Shown: one piece after another, positions 48,429-62,101 of the stretch
Position numbering within the stretch: the first letter of the stretch is position 1
How the letters are laid out: each line of letters opens with the position of its first letter
DNA from: Strongyloides papillosus
Lineage: Eukaryota; Nematoda; Chromadorea; Rhabditida; Strongyloididae
Assembly (NCBI GenBank): GCA_005656395.1
Contig: SRSI01000050.1
Coordinates: 1,302,001-1,366,000, forward strand
DNA: 64,000 bases
Direction: 5' to 3'
The notes under the pieces: generated by a model
Seen by the model: the letters and a program-made list of their open reading frames with translations, nothing else
What the model was told of the DNA's origin: nothing
The model's database searches: none
Position numbers and translations under genes: made by a program

Positions 48429-50988
48429 TAATCTTTATTATTTTTTTTAAACTTATTTTGAATAAATTAATTTTCGCTATTTTTTTCATTCATAAAACTT
48501 TTATTGGTGTCTAAGGAATTTCATTTTAAATGACATTGCAATTTCAATATTGATATTAATTAGGACAGTGCACTTTGTATATCTCTTTTTTCAAATGATT
48601 CATTATAACTCACATTAAAGTTTAATAAACTGAAAATAACTTCAATTTTCAAAGAATGATATTTTATATATCATTTTTCTACGTTGTTTTTTTATTATAC
48701 ACTCAAATATCTTATCATAATACATAATTTAAGATAAGTAATTATCTATGAATTTAGTTTAAAATGAATCATCTTGTTTTAAATAGTTGTAAAAAAATTT
48801 AAAAACAAATGGGCAAAAATATTTATGCTGCTATATAAAAAATATTATTTTTCAGAAAAACAAATAAGTACTAAAAGTCATTGTAATAATGTTAATGGAA
48901 TTTAACAATTGTTTTTCCCTCAATAACATTTGGCTGTATGATTAATAAGTTTTTATGTTTGGTTTTTAAAAAAATAGTACAATTATTTTCTTTCTCATTT
49001 TATTATTAAAAAATACTAATTATTTATCGGAAATGTAGTAAATTTGTAAAAATCAAAGTTTTTTATTAAATTTTTTTCCAATTCAATTGTGTTTTAATGT
49101 TTAATATTGATGTGTAGTGGGTGTACATTTATTCTCAAAATTTTTGATTACATTCCTTAATTAATAATGTTCTTTTCTATAAAAATGTGTCTTTAGTATG
49201 ACTTTTAAAATGTTGTAAATTTTATACTTTCTTCAAATAATTTTTATAATAATTAAATTTTGGAAGTTGATATAATACATAATGTGACTAATTTTTCCAT
49301 CCAATTGTCGATATGCTTTATAGTTTTTAATAGTCATAAAAGAAAAAATATCATTTTCTTAGTGCAAATTTCTTAATTTTATAGTTGTTCTTTCAAAGTA
49401 TAACAATATAAAACATAAATTTGAATTATAAGTTAAGATTGTATATTGAATGTCTGTAACAATTTTTTATTTAAATTAAATAAAAGCAGTAAATCACAAT
49501 TGTGTTATGGAGACAATGATAAAAAAATAATTGAATCTTTTTCTTTCGCAGTTCAAAAATTATCCCAATTTTATTACTCAATTTCTGAGATTTTAATAAT
49601 TTTCAAAGAAAAAACAATATTAACTTTTGATATATTTAAAATATTAATGTAATTTCACACCGAGTAGTTATGCAATAAATATTTATATATACAAATTTAT
49701 TCAAAGATATTAAACTATTTTTAAAGTTCATTATTTTTTCATACTTTATATTTTTTACCAACATATAAATATCTTCTAGGTGAAATTCCGATGATATGTA
49801 TTAGTAAATGACAAAATAAAAGTCATTAAGCCAAATAATTTAACATATTAAAATAAAAAAATATTTTTAAAGAAATTAACAAAAACCAACATGAAAATAA
49901 ATAAATTATAAAGATGAAAAATAAAAAGAATGAATCATAGTCAATTAATTAAAGTTTAAATTTAGAAATTGTTCTCATTTTTTCATTTGGCATTTTAAAT
50001 TTCATTGAAATTCAATATGCTCGCTATATTGTTCTTTTAGGCAAAATTTTACAATATATTTTTAGAAACTTGTAACTTTGTTTAATGTTGTTTCTTGAAA
50101 ATATGTTGTTTGTTATCAAATCTCGAAATATTGTTTATCAGACTCATAAATTGATGGTAACGCAAAAAGTTTGAGAAAAGTTTTGAACAATAAATTATTG
50201 AAAACAAACTTAAGTCACCTAATATGTGATATTCTTTATCTCTCACTTTTACCTTTCAAAATAATTGAAATTTTGCATATGAAAAAATTCAGGTTATGAC
50301 GTGTTTATAAATAGACTATAAACTATACGTCACTTGCTTCATACCTGTTAAATTATTTATGAGAAACTAATAATACAAATTAAACAAATTAGAAAAATAT
50401 TTTTGCTAAAATTTAAAAATAACACTTGGAGATTTTTAATGGCATTTTTAATTAAACTTGTCACATATATATTACCGTACAAAGGTTTTTTTCTGTTGTT
50501 GTAACTTCTATGATCAATATTCAAAACAATTTTTATAAATTAAAAATCTAGATCTTTTGTTTAAATTTGTAAACATTTTAAGTGCATTTTAAAAATAATG
50601 AATGAATTACATATATTTACAACTTCATGGATCAAAAATTTGGTTTTTTTTGGTTAAAATTTCTTATCAATTTTAATACGGTCTTGAAAACATTTATAAA
50701 TAAAATATCAAAGAATGTACATATTAAATTAATCTAAAAATAAAAAATTCAAAGACAAAATTTTTATAAGAATGATAAAATTTTATTTTATACATAAGGA
50801 ATAAAACTCAACATAAGCCAAAATAAAGAATGAATATGAATAACTCTCAATAAAAAAAATTCATCTACAAACATTATTGTAATTTTTGTGATGACGTTTT
50901 AATTGAGATCTTATAAGCAATTACAGCAGTGAAATATTAGAATATATTAAATTATACGATGAATAACGTTTAAAAATCCTTTTTATAA
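48429..50988. other. Gene-free AT-rich stretch, 2.6 kb
   Basis: No gene recognised. It holds the 3' flank of PPIL4 and that of the small secreted gene at 50989. A 68-codon plus frame at 49446-49652 looks random. The one notable feature is a pair of inverted TGACGT/ACGTCA sites at 50297-50332. Confidence 0.5.
50297..50332. promoter_or_regulatory. Paired inverted CRE-like sites
   Basis: TGACGT at 50297-50302 and its reverse complement ACGTCA at 50327-50332 flank an AT-rich spacer containing TATAAATA. CREB/ATF-type factors bind TGACGTCA. No gene start is visible nearby, so its role is unclear. Confidence 0.3.
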
Positions 50989-51383
50989 TTAATCTTCAAA
51001 TGCGAATGCTTCATTTGAAGGTTGACAAACTTGTCTGTAAACTCTCATTTTTGTGTCCGTTTTATGGTAACCACAAAAATAACCTGGACCACATTTACAC
51101 CACGACTTTACCCACTTCATATTTGATCGACTTCCTACAGGAAAAGTATAGAATCCACATGGTTCACGTTGTGGTTCACAATTTGGTGCATCTGCATCCC
51201 ACAATGGCTCCTTAAATTAATTTTATTTTTATAATTTCAAGAGATATAACTTACTGGAAATCTACTTTCATCCATACCTGGTGGGATTACATAACGTTTC
51301 TGAGATACTGTTACTTGAAATACAGTACTTATTAAGATTGCGCATAATATGCTATTAATTGACTTTCTTGAGATAAGATACAT
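50989..51383 (-). CDS. Small secreted six-cysteine protein
   Basis: Exons 51255-51383 and 50989-51210 (44-nt phase-0 intron) give 116 residues. The ATG at 51383 is chosen because it starts a clear signal peptide (residues 1-26, hydrophobic SILCAILISTVFQVTVS). The mature part has six cysteines (54, 61, 81, 83, 89, 105) around CGFYTFPVG and WCKCGPGYFC, then an acidic end (FAFED). The even Cys number suggests three disulfides. I do not recognise the family; it looks like a nematode secreted Cys-rich protein. It stands alone, with gene-poor DNA on both sides. Confidence 0.75.
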
Positions 51384-54300
51384 TTGTAGGTAATTTAACT
51401 GGATAAATTTCCCTTTTGTTAACACTTTTATAAATTTTTCTTGAAGGCGTGTTTAATTTTTTTTTGTGCTTACTGCTGCAAAGTCGAGAAAAGAAGCGAT
51501 AATAACTAAAAAAAAAGAACTATTACTTCTCTATTTATATTTCCTATCCATGTCGCAATGTCATAAATTAGTATATATTTTATAAGAGGTGGAGAAACAT
51601 TATCAAATTATTTCAAAATAAATTGAAATGTGATGTAACATTAGTGATTTACACTCTGAGTTTAAAAATGTTGAAATAATAACTAAAGTGCGCCGGAAAT
51701 AGTTTTCTAAGTGTCAAAAAGTATTTTAATAATCATTTTTATATACTTTGTAAAAAGAGTTGCTAAAAATATTTTTAAAAATTATATTTTAATATTTATT
51801 AATTCTTTTCATGAATGTTATAATGCAGTAAATATAATCATATTTTTAAAGGTCATAAAATATGAACGAAGGGTATTTTTAAAGTTTTTCTTTAAAGATT
51901 ACCATAAATATTTTAACTAAAAATACTTTGTATTTAGTAAAACGTTTTTACAGTATTAGTTATGTTGATATAAAAAAACTTATATTTAAAATTGTCCATG
52001 TCTTTAAGTGTATCCGTAGCATTAATCTAACATTATTATTAAATATTTTTCTTATAGAATTCAAAGATTAAACGAAAAAGAAATCTTTTTAATCGTATAG
52101 AAGTAAAATAAAATGATAAATGCACATTATTACTACCTTTAATATTTAAAATCGTCACAAAAATATACACTTTTTATCACAACTTCATCTAATGGAATTT
52201 TATATGATATGATATATATCACCATTTAATCTTGATCAGTTTATGGACCTTCAATGAATTTAAGTGCTTGTCGTTAAAGTTTAAAGACTAAAATCATATA
52301 TTTGCTGTTATCTTATCACACAAATTCACAGACTTCTCTTTCATGTTAAGCAATAGACATTATTACTATTTAGGATTTCTTCTCGACCACAAACACACTT
52401 TCTTTCAAGGATGATAAAGAAAACCGCTCTGACATATAAAAGATTGCATTGAAAACTACTTTAGAGTTACAATGACATCATGGAGTCAACTATAGAGCGA
52501 TTTTTAAAACTGAAATTTGTTCTACTTCATCTATCCTCTCCTAAATATACATTTACTTATACTTAAGAGTATGAAATGTAAATGCCAACTATTTTTACAT
52601 TTCTTTTAGTAAATTTTTATTTTAAGAAACAGATGTAAAATTATCAAAGCGTAGTAATAATTTTAAGATATATCTGTAAATATCTTTTAAATCTTTTGAT
52701 TTAGACAAAGAAATTTTACATATATAAAAATAGATTGAGGTAATCAAATAATTAGGAGTGCCATATTGTTTGTAAATTAAAAATGATATTTGATAGAGAA
52801 TATTTTTAAAATATCATTATTAATCAAGGCACAGTAAAATAGTTTTTTTTTTAGAAAATGAATAAGTAGTTTAAAAAAATATGATGTATGTAGTGTAGTA
52901 GGTTAATATGAATTATTATGAATTTTAAAATAGATTAACGAAGGTTGTGCTCTCATGGACATTGCCATTGTTTGCACTTTAGATTAAAAATTATATTTTA
53001 TGTATGATAAATAATACAGTAGATAAACTTACAAAGTCCAAAGATGAGACTATTTTTAGAGTCTAGAGCCACTAATTAGTTTAGGAATTTGTACAATTAT
53101 TTCTTTAAACTAATAAGTTTAAATTAAAAAAAATTTAGACAAAATTTTCATGCCAATTATCTATCTTAAAGAATTAGATAACTGTGGTCATTTAATTTTT
53201 TAAATTTCCTTTTTTATTATATTAACTTTATTATCTTAAATTAATATAAAAAACTATTTTAAATAAAATAATGGGTCTATTTTCTAGGGTATGAATGTGT
53301 AAAATAAACATTTGTACTATTAGAAGCTAGACAATGCTTTTCCCTTTCATAATATTTTTTATGAGATTTTCCTAGAAGCTTAATTTCAACTTATTTTTAT
53401 ATAAATAGATATGGCTCTAAGATAAATTGTATATTTTCGTAATAGTAATACTTTGAAATAAAAAAATAATTAAATTTTTGTGATATAGAAGTTTAAAAGT
53501 ATAATAGATTATTGCTTACGAAAGTTTATCCAAGAAAAATATGCAAAATAATGGATGTCATAAAAAAGTGGATAATTAAAACTTTTTTATGCTATACGAA
53601 TTAATTTTAGGATAATTTTAGAATAATCAATACTATTAGTATATCTAAAACAAAAAAAATTAAAAAAAATAAAGACAAGTGTGGTTGTTTTTAATTTTTT
53701 GCCGATATTTATTTTTTTTATACTAGTAAATCACATAGATCTTTGCAAATTAACTTGGCAATAATACAATGCACGTGATAATTCTTCTTTTTTAATTAAA
53801 ATCTACTGATTATATCAATGCTATCTTATCTTTTTGAAGATGGTAAATGAACATTCAAGTAAAGTAGAGCATGGGAATAAGAGAAAATTTCATAGACATA
53901 AATTTTTAGTAATATTTAAAATAATATAAGGTCATTACAGACTTTAAGACGCTAAAAGTAAAATGTCTATTATTTGATAATCATGAATTATATACAATTT
54001 TGATATTTCACAATTTTGTAAACTTGTAGATAAATTATTATAGTAATAGTTCTTTATGAATCATCGGTAAACAAGTTTATCAAGTACAATTAATAAGTTA
54101 TATCATTATCTTTAGAAGGAGATTTTTATTATTTACTAATTTCTTAATCGCAATTATTTTCTATGTTTTTAAGGACTTTTTCGATGACATAAATAATTAA
54201 TGATATCAAAGACATTCATTTATTATATTTCACTTAATTATTAAAATTGTCAATTAAATGCATAGGCTGGTACATTCTTTTTAAAATTTACATTGGTAGT

Positions 54301-55100
54301 GACTGATTTGAAGCATTTTACTTATGAAATTTGTTAGATAACGATGACATTTTTACAACAAAAAAAATGATGGAAAAAAGACTTATAGTGTTGATGAAAG
54401 GCAAATTAAATCATCATATACAGTAATTTTGATGCATTTTTGGATTATATCATTAATGATGGATAAAATCAATGATCAAATCACATCTAAGTCAATCACA
54501 ATTATTCATAGTACTTTGATCTTGTTTAAAATTTCTGACGTACAACTTAATAACTAGTAGACAATGATTAAAAGACATTATTACTAAAGGTATAATATTT
54601 TATTAAAAAAATAAGAAGAACAATTTAATATTTTTTGTTTAATGATGGATTATTAATTAATAACAAATCATCAAAATACAAAAACATAATATATCCTTAA
54701 AACATTTTTAGTTTTATTATTAAACTTTCTTAACAATCTACATATTAGTAAAACTTTTACAACAAAATACCAGTATTTTAATATTTGTAAATCGAATTAA
54801 TATCATAAAATAAAACATAATTTAAAGCACATACATGTTATAAGTAAATTAATATTAAAAAAGATAATGTTAATTTTCAAAAATTACAAGAAAAATTAAT
54901 TGATCATTCAAAAACAATTTGACCTCTTTCCGTAGATTTTTTTTGATAAAAATGATATAAAAAATTTCAACAATATTTTATGGAAGTATAATTTTTACAT
55001 GGAAATTAAATAATGGTTTACACTGACTTCCTGTTATTCCATGAAAGGAATATTTTATTGCCCTGCTTTAGAATTATTTTCCTTCTTTTAAAGTTTTGGT
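51384..55100. other. Gene-free AT-rich stretch, 3.7 kb
   Basis: No convincing gene. A plus frame at 51711-51920 is AT-driven. A more complex island at about 52190-52570 contains GATA-type (TTATCTTATCA) and TATA-type (CATATAAAAG) motifs, followed by a 28-codon ATG frame (52480-52566). The rest is low complexity. Confidence 0.45.
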
Positions 55101-55856
55101 ATGAATTTTTTTGTTTTTTTAAATTTATTGTATTTATTAACTTTAAATAAGAATAAATGGATTAATAAGTTATTAGTGAGTATGGCAGTAAGCCTTGTGT
55201 TATTGGGTTCATTAGTACACTCACACTCAACTTTCCATTTTGCATGCCCAACAAATCAGATTTTCATTGCCAGTTATGTAGGGAGAGAAACTATTAAGAT
55301 TCATTGTGATGGTATTAATTTTTGTCATAAAGATAATGATTACAGGAGAAAGGGTATTATGTGTAAGTATTATGAGGATGAGTATGCATGTGGAGGGAAG
55401 ACAATATTTTTATCTGAAATACTAAAGGACTTCAATGAAGACAGGTAATTTTACTAATAACCTTTGTACTGCAATTAATTTTTTTTTCAAGAATACGTCA
55501 TACATGTTGTTTAAATAAAAATAATGCATTTAATGCCTTTAATTGTCACATACATGAGATTCCCGAAAAAAAATTCAGAAAAATTAATGATGACTCATTT
55601 GAATTTACAAGCAGTGAGGAAGGCCATTTAAGAGGTAAAATTGGTTTTGCAACATCCTCCGAAGAATCAGAACCCTACCAATTCTTCACAATCCCCTTCA
55701 ACCGTCTCAAGTATAACAAAAAACCAAAATACGTAGTCAAATCTATTTCAAAGACAAAGTAAGTATACACACAAACTATAAAACATACTCACGATATCAT
55801 TTAATTTTAGAAATACCTTTAAATTTACATTATGTTCAATTTCATGTTACACCATG
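55101..55856 (+). CDS. Secreted eight-cysteine protein, unknown family
   Basis: Proposed exons are 55101-55444, 55492-55758 and 55811-55856, giving 218 residues. If the last donor is not used, the reading ends at TAA 55760-55762 with 204 residues. An N-terminal hydrophobic stretch (residues 24-41, around MAVSLVLLGSLVHS) is a signal peptide, possibly starting at the Met at 28. Eight cysteines lie at 49, 69, 75, 88, 97, 120, 121 and 133, including a CC pair across the exon join. The C-terminal half is charged and Cys-free (SSEEGHLRGKIGF, YQFFTIPFNRLKY). I do not recognise the family. The frame, phases and splice sites make it a real gene. Confidence 0.7.
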
Positions 55857-56795
55857 AAGAGTACCTATTTACGGAAAAACAATTTTCGAAAATTTTATAA
55901 TTAACCATGAAGAGTTTTTTTCCACTACCAATACCACATTACGATTTTCAATGATCAATTTTTTATGTTTGTACTTTTTCCTATTAATGATATACGTTAA
56001 GAAATTTGTAATTGTATCTTGATTAAAAATTAAAAAGTTATGTATATTTAGAGAGAGATTTCATTGACATGGGAATTTATATGTAAAAATAATATTCTTT
56101 ATTGTTGGTGATTAGTTAATAATATTTCAAATGGAACTTTATTGTTTGGTTTTTAAAAAATTTAACAAATTAAACGTATAATAAGTGTTTTGTGATAATT
56201 TTGTGATAAAATATTTTATGATATTAGAAGCATATTTTGGGAAGTTTATTGTTTAAGCAAATATTTTTATTGCTTAAATAATATGATTTTGATAAATTTT
56301 AATAAGATAACAAAAAAGTTTTAAATTTAATAAATGAAAGTTAGAAATTTTTATATAAAAAAATAATCGTCAATACGACAATCATACGTACATTCATGAT
56401 GTCAGATTTTTTTAATATTATCAAAATCAAACATTTTATAAGATAAGTGCAATCAACAGAGTAATGGCATCCAGTTGATAATATATTCCCCCAAAATGAA
56501 GGAATATAGTGAAGATAAGTATAATCAAAAAACCAATACTATATAAGGTGTAGATGTATTATCTAATGTTTTATTTGAAAGATAATAAGTAAAACTAATA
56601 TTATCAATTTCTTTATTTAGCGATTGCATCTGTATTATACATACTTATTATCACTGTGTTTTTAGTATATTTTTTTAATTTGTGTATTCCTTTGAAAATA
56701 GATTGTTTTTTGTATTTACCTGTAAGTCAATTGCTAGAATTTACTTGCATTTTAAATATAAGTCTTAAATTTTTTTTACTGTATAATATTGTATA
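55857..56795. other. Intergenic region before the P-glycoprotein
   Basis: About 940 bp of AT-rich DNA holding the 3' flank of the secreted gene and the promoter of the ABC transporter. GATAAG-type motifs (for example AGATAAGTGC near 56441 and AAGATAAGTA near 56513) would fit intestinal GATA-factor control, as for many nematode pgp genes; this is inference. Confidence 0.4.
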
Positions 56796-59700
56796 ATGAA
56801 AAAAGATGTTGAAGAGAGGATTCCATTAATTAATAAAAATAACGTTAACTCAGATAATAAAGATGATGAATGTTACAATCTCCCAAGTCAGTATGGTGGT
56901 GTAAACTTAAAAAATACTACAAATTATTGGATTGTATGTTTAAGCTAATAAAATAACTTTTAATAATATTTTTAGTTTTCCTTTCTAACAAAATATGATT
57001 ATTTTCTAATTTTTATGGGTTCACTTGCTGGTATTATTCAAGGTGCTGGCCTACCAATACTCTCAATTGTCTTCGGAAACATGACCACAATATTCATCGA
57101 CATCCAAAACGCAGAGTGGTTAACAGGAGTCCCCGTCAACGACACAACAACAAAAAACATAACAAAAGAAGAATTCGAACAATCAATCTACAGATGTTGT
57201 ATATACTACCTGGGAATCGGATTACTAATGCTAACAACAGGCTACTTCCAAATCTCCTGTTGGGAGGGGGTCGCCGAGAGAACAGTCCACAAAATACGTA
57301 AAAAATACTTCTCCTCCATTATAAGACAACAAATTGATTGGTTCGATAGTGGGGATATGAAAACAGGAAATTTATCGAACAAATTATCAGATGACATGGA
57401 AAGACTAAGAGAGGGCCTAGGTGATAAAATAAGTTTTTTAATTCAGAACGTTGCTGGGTGTATATCGGGTATATGTATTGGATTGTATTTTGATTGGCAG
57501 ATGACTGCTGTTATGTTGATTTTTACTCCGTTCATTGTTATTACCGGTTCCTTTATGGGAAGATTAATAGCTTCCCGATCAATTGTTGAACAATCGATTT
57601 ATGGAGAATGCGCAGAGATTGCTCAAGAAACTTTGGTTGCTATTAAGACTGTCCACTCGATGACTGGGGAGAATAGGCAATTGAAGATGTACGATAAGGC
57701 TTTGGAGAAGGCTAGGAAAGCCGGACTTAGGAAATACCTTTATCTTGGATTAGGTGTCGGTGCTTCACAAATTATGATTTTTGCAACATATGCCTTGTCA
57801 ATTATGTACATAGGATTAACCATGGCGAATAAGAATAGTAAATATTCAGGAAATTTCATAACTGTCATGATGGCAGTTATGTCTGGAAGTACAGCTTTAG
57901 GTACAGCATTACCATACTTCAATAACATTTCAATGGCATATGGTGCCTCAAGAACTATATTAAAAGTCCTAAATTCAACTCCTACAATAGATGCATTCGC
58001 AGATGAAGGCATAAAATTAGGAAAAATATCAGGATACATTGAATTCAAAAACATCAAATTCAGATATCCCAATAGAAGTGATGTCAAAATTCTAAATGAC
58101 ATCTCGATAAATATTAAAGCAGGTCAAAAAGTTGCTTTTGTAGGAACCTCTGGATCCGGGAAAAGTACTATATTATCATTATTACTAAGATTTTACGACC
58201 CCGAATCTGGGGAGATTTATCTTGATGGCCACAATATAAAACAACTAAATATCAACAATTTACGTGAACACATTGGTGTTGTCTCACAGGAACCAGTATT
58301 ATTTAATGGAACAATAGAGGAAAATATAAAAATGGGTTATATTAATAATGAAAACATAACTAGAAGTGAAATTGTTGCTGCTTGTAGACAGGCAAATATT
58401 TTGTCATTCATTGAAACGTTACCTTTTGGTTTGAAGACTAAGTTAGGTGAACGTGGTCTACAGATTAGTGGTGGTCAGAAACAGAGAATAGCTATTGCTA
58501 GAGCCATCTTAAGGAATCCGAAGATCTTATTGTTAGATGAGGCTACAAGCGCATTAGATACGGAGAGTGAGAAAATTGTTCAAGAGGCTTTAGATAAGGT
58601 TCAGGAGAATAGGACAACGATTGCTATTAGTCATAGACTGTCAACAATAAAATCTTTTGATAAAGTTTATGTTTTTCAACATGGTAATGTTGTAGAGGAA
58701 GGAACTTATGATAGTCTTTACAAGTCAAAAGGAATATTTTATAAGATGGTGACTGATCAAGAGATCGCAGGAAGAGATACTTATTGTCCACAAGATATTG
58801 AGGATGATAAAAAATCTTCTGTTATAAGGAAAAAATCTTCTGTATCACATGAACCATTCAATACAATAGAATCATCAGCCAAATCCTCATCACTAAGTAT
58901 AAAACAATACGAAGATGAGATAGATGAAAATAAGATAAAACCCTCATCAATGGGAAAGATATTTAAATTCAATGCAAAAAACTGGAAATTTTTTATCTTA
59001 GGTTTAATTGGATCATGTATCTCAGGTCTAACAACACCATTATTTTCACTTGTATATGCTCAGATGTTTACAATATTTACACAACCACAAGATATTTTAA
59101 AACAACAATCATATCTTTTATCAGCAATGTTTGTTGTGGTTGGGTTCATTTTTGCAGGTGGTTTTATGATATCATCACTATCATTAGGTAGAGCAGGAGA
59201 GAATTTAACAAAAAAGTTACGTTATGAAACGTTTAAGAATCTCCTTAGACAAGATATATCTTTTTATGATAATAAAAAACACAATACTGGAAAGATTTGT
59301 ACGAGACTTGCAACTGATGTTCCGAATGTTCGTTTTGTATTTACACGTCTACCAGCAGTTATAAGTTGTGTAGTAACTTTATTTGGTGCCCTAGGGTTAG
59401 GATTATATTTCGGTTACCAATTAACACTAATCTTAATGTTAATGATTCCTCTAATGATTGGAGCGGGGTATTTCCAAATGAAGATGCAAATGCATAATCA
59501 AGTAAAAAGTGATAATAAATTAGAGGAAGCAGGATTGATATTTGATGAAACAATCGACAACATCCGTACAGTTCATTCCTTCAATCTCCAAAGATATTTC
59601 TACAACAAATTCTGTGATAAACTAGAAGAACCATTTGTAGCAAGGATGAGTCAAACAAAAGTCTATGGCCTAGTTTTCGCCTTCAGTCAAAGTATATTAC

Positions 59701-60680
59701 CACTCTTCTATGGTGCATCATTTTATTTCGGTTCAATATTTATTAAAAACCTAACAATGGAACCCATAAATGTTCTACGTGTCTTCTTTACAATGACATT
59801 TTGCGGTAACTCAACCGGTCAGCTGGCTTCCTTTATCCCAGATATAGTTAAGGCAAGACTTGCAGCCAGTCTAATATTCCATTTAATTGAATACCCAACT
59901 AAAATTGATTCACTATCACAGAGTGGTCATAAACCAAAGATTAAGGGAAAAATAAAAATTAATCATGTACATTTTAGTTATCCAACGAGGAAATCTATTA
60001 AAGTATTAGATGACTTATCTTTGGAATGTAAAGAGGGCCAATCAGTTGCATTGGTGGGGCATTCTGGATGTGGGAAATCTACGATAATGCAACTTTTGGA
60101 GAGATTTTATTATTTTAGACGTGGAAGTATAAAAATTGATGGGTATAATATTGAGGATATTAATATTCAGTGTCTGAGAAATCAAGTATGTATAGTTTCA
60201 CAGGAACCGACTTTGTTCAATTGTACGATTGAGGAAAATATTTTGTTTGGTTTGGAGGATAAGAATATACCACATGAAAAAGTTGTAGAAGCTGCTAAGA
60301 TAGCTAATATTCATAGTTTTATCTCAACTCTCCCTGAAGGTTATGCAACTATGGTGAATAATAATAGATTATCTGGGGGGCAACGTCAAAGAATAGCAAT
60401 TGCCAGAGCTATTGTAAGAGATCCTAAAATCCTCCTACTAGATGAAGCTACCAGTGCATTGGATTCTGAATCAGAAAAGGTCGTTCAAGAAGCCTTAGAT
60501 AATGCAAAAGTTGGTAGGACAACATTATCAATCTGTCATCGTATAAACACAATCCAAAATTGCGATAAAATAATCGTAATTAACGAAGGGAAGGTCATAG
60601 AGACTGGAAACCACCAACAATTACTAGCAAAAAATGGATTATACAAAAAACTTTGTGACAACCAAAAATTAACCGAGTAA
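56796..60680 (+). CDS. P-glycoprotein (ABCB full transporter)
   Basis: Exons 56796-56933 and 56976-60680 (42-nt phase-0 intron) give 1280 residues, the typical length of a full ABCB1-type transporter. Two halves each have six membrane helices and a nucleotide-binding domain. NBD1 has Walker A GTSGSGKST (about 435), signature ISGGQKQR (about 542) and Walker B ILLLDEATSAL. NBD2 has GHSGCGKST (about 1073), LSGGQRQR (about 1176) and ILLLDEATSAL. A charged Ser-rich linker joins the halves (residues 610-660). These pumps export lipophilic compounds, and in nematodes contribute to drug tolerance. The near-complete lack of introns is unusual for such a long gene. Which pgp number it matches cannot be told here. 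Confidence 0.95.
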
Positions 60681-60775
60681 AATGTACCTAATTATTTTAA
60701 TAATTAAAATTTATTATAAAGTAATAATAATTTGAAAGCATATCATTAAATAAATTTTCCCTCATTATCTCTGAT

Positions 60776-62101
60776 TTATGCTGTTGTTGGTTTGTTCTTT
60801 TTTGTTGTTATCATATAATTAATAAAATGAGCAGTACTAACTTCAACAATAGTGATTTGATTCAAGATATATTCTAATTCCTCATCGATTTCAGTGATTC
60901 TAAAAATGTGACATATGGAATAAGTAAAATAAAGTCCTTACCTTTGATTGATGGCAGCAATATTTTTATTAATAAACTCCTCACCCTCGTCAAGTGGATA
61001 CTCAACCATAACATATGCACCCATATAAAGTACGAAAGAATCCAGATCTTCAACTTCAGCGTGTTGGTAGACCTCATCAGTCAATTTATAAGTCGTTTTC
61101 AAGGTTTCCCCGCTAGCTTTTTTCATTTTTAAGAAGTCAATAACCTGTTTTGCTTGCTCGTAATCAGGAAGGTTTTCGTTAATCTTTTCTTTTAGGGCTT
61201 TCATTTCACTTTCTAGAATTTTATACTTTCTATAGTCATTTTGGAGTTTTTGATGGGCATCTTCTGCTGTTAGGTCCTTGTTTTTTTTAAGATACTCCTC
61301 GACATCTTCCTGAAATATGTTGTTGGATTTTTTTAATAAATAATTAGTTTAATTATATTTCTTTTTATGTAACAACAAATATAAACTCTCTCCGACAAGA
61401 AGTATAAATAAAGCCTTACGCTATGTTGATCTTTTTACCTACTTACAAAATAATCAAATACTATTTATCTACAAAAATAAATAAACTTGGAGTATCTTTA
61501 TCTCCCTCAAGTTGAAATATCTATTTATTTGCAAATATAAAGAAATCAAAAACATGATAAATGAAAGATTCATTTTAAAAGTAAATACTTTCTAGATACA
61601 TATAAAAGCGTTTCAAAAGTAAAAAGGAAGCTGTACATAAAAATAAACACGACTTTTACCATATAATAATATTGTAAATACAATTTAATCATCACATATA
61701 CAAAAGTCTTGTTCATTGCTTAGATGAAAGTTTTAAATTTTCAATAAAATTAATTCAAAGCTTACAAAAAGTTTAGAATTAAATTTAGTGAATTATACAA
61801 AATTTAGAGAAATAAGCTGGGAACTTTTATTGTTGCTGTGTGTGGTGTCGTGTCCTAGATTACTAAGTATCGTGGACTTTCTAATTTATTTCTCTCGTTA
61901 TAAATTTTACTCATTTACCAAATTTGTATGCTAATGGAAATGTTTTAATATTTTTAATGAAGATATTATATTAAATTTCCAGATATACATATATTTTTCG
62001 TAATTGTTTTATCATTCATTTATTTAACTTACAATAATCTCTGCAGCTGGAATACCACTTTTTGTAAGTCTTTCCTGAAGTGTTAATCCTACTGTAGTCA
62101 T
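60776..62101 (-). CDS. pfd-3: Prefoldin subunit 3 (VBP1)
   Basis: Exons 62033-62101, 60942-61309 and 60776-60899 (introns 723 and 42 nt) give 186 residues with consistent phases. The protein starts with a short region ending SGIPAAEIIEDVEEYLKKN, matching the GIP-x-A-x3-EDV motif of VBP1. Coiled-coil arms (QKLQNDYRKYKILESEM, later DEELEYILNQITIVEVS) flank a beta-hairpin region (YMGAYVMVEYPLDEGEEF). Prefoldin is a hexameric chaperone that hands nascent actin and tubulin to the CCT chaperonin. A TTTTTTAAG acceptor-like site lies 2 nt before the ATG. The first intron is long for this genome and holds nothing I can recognise. Confidence 0.93.
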
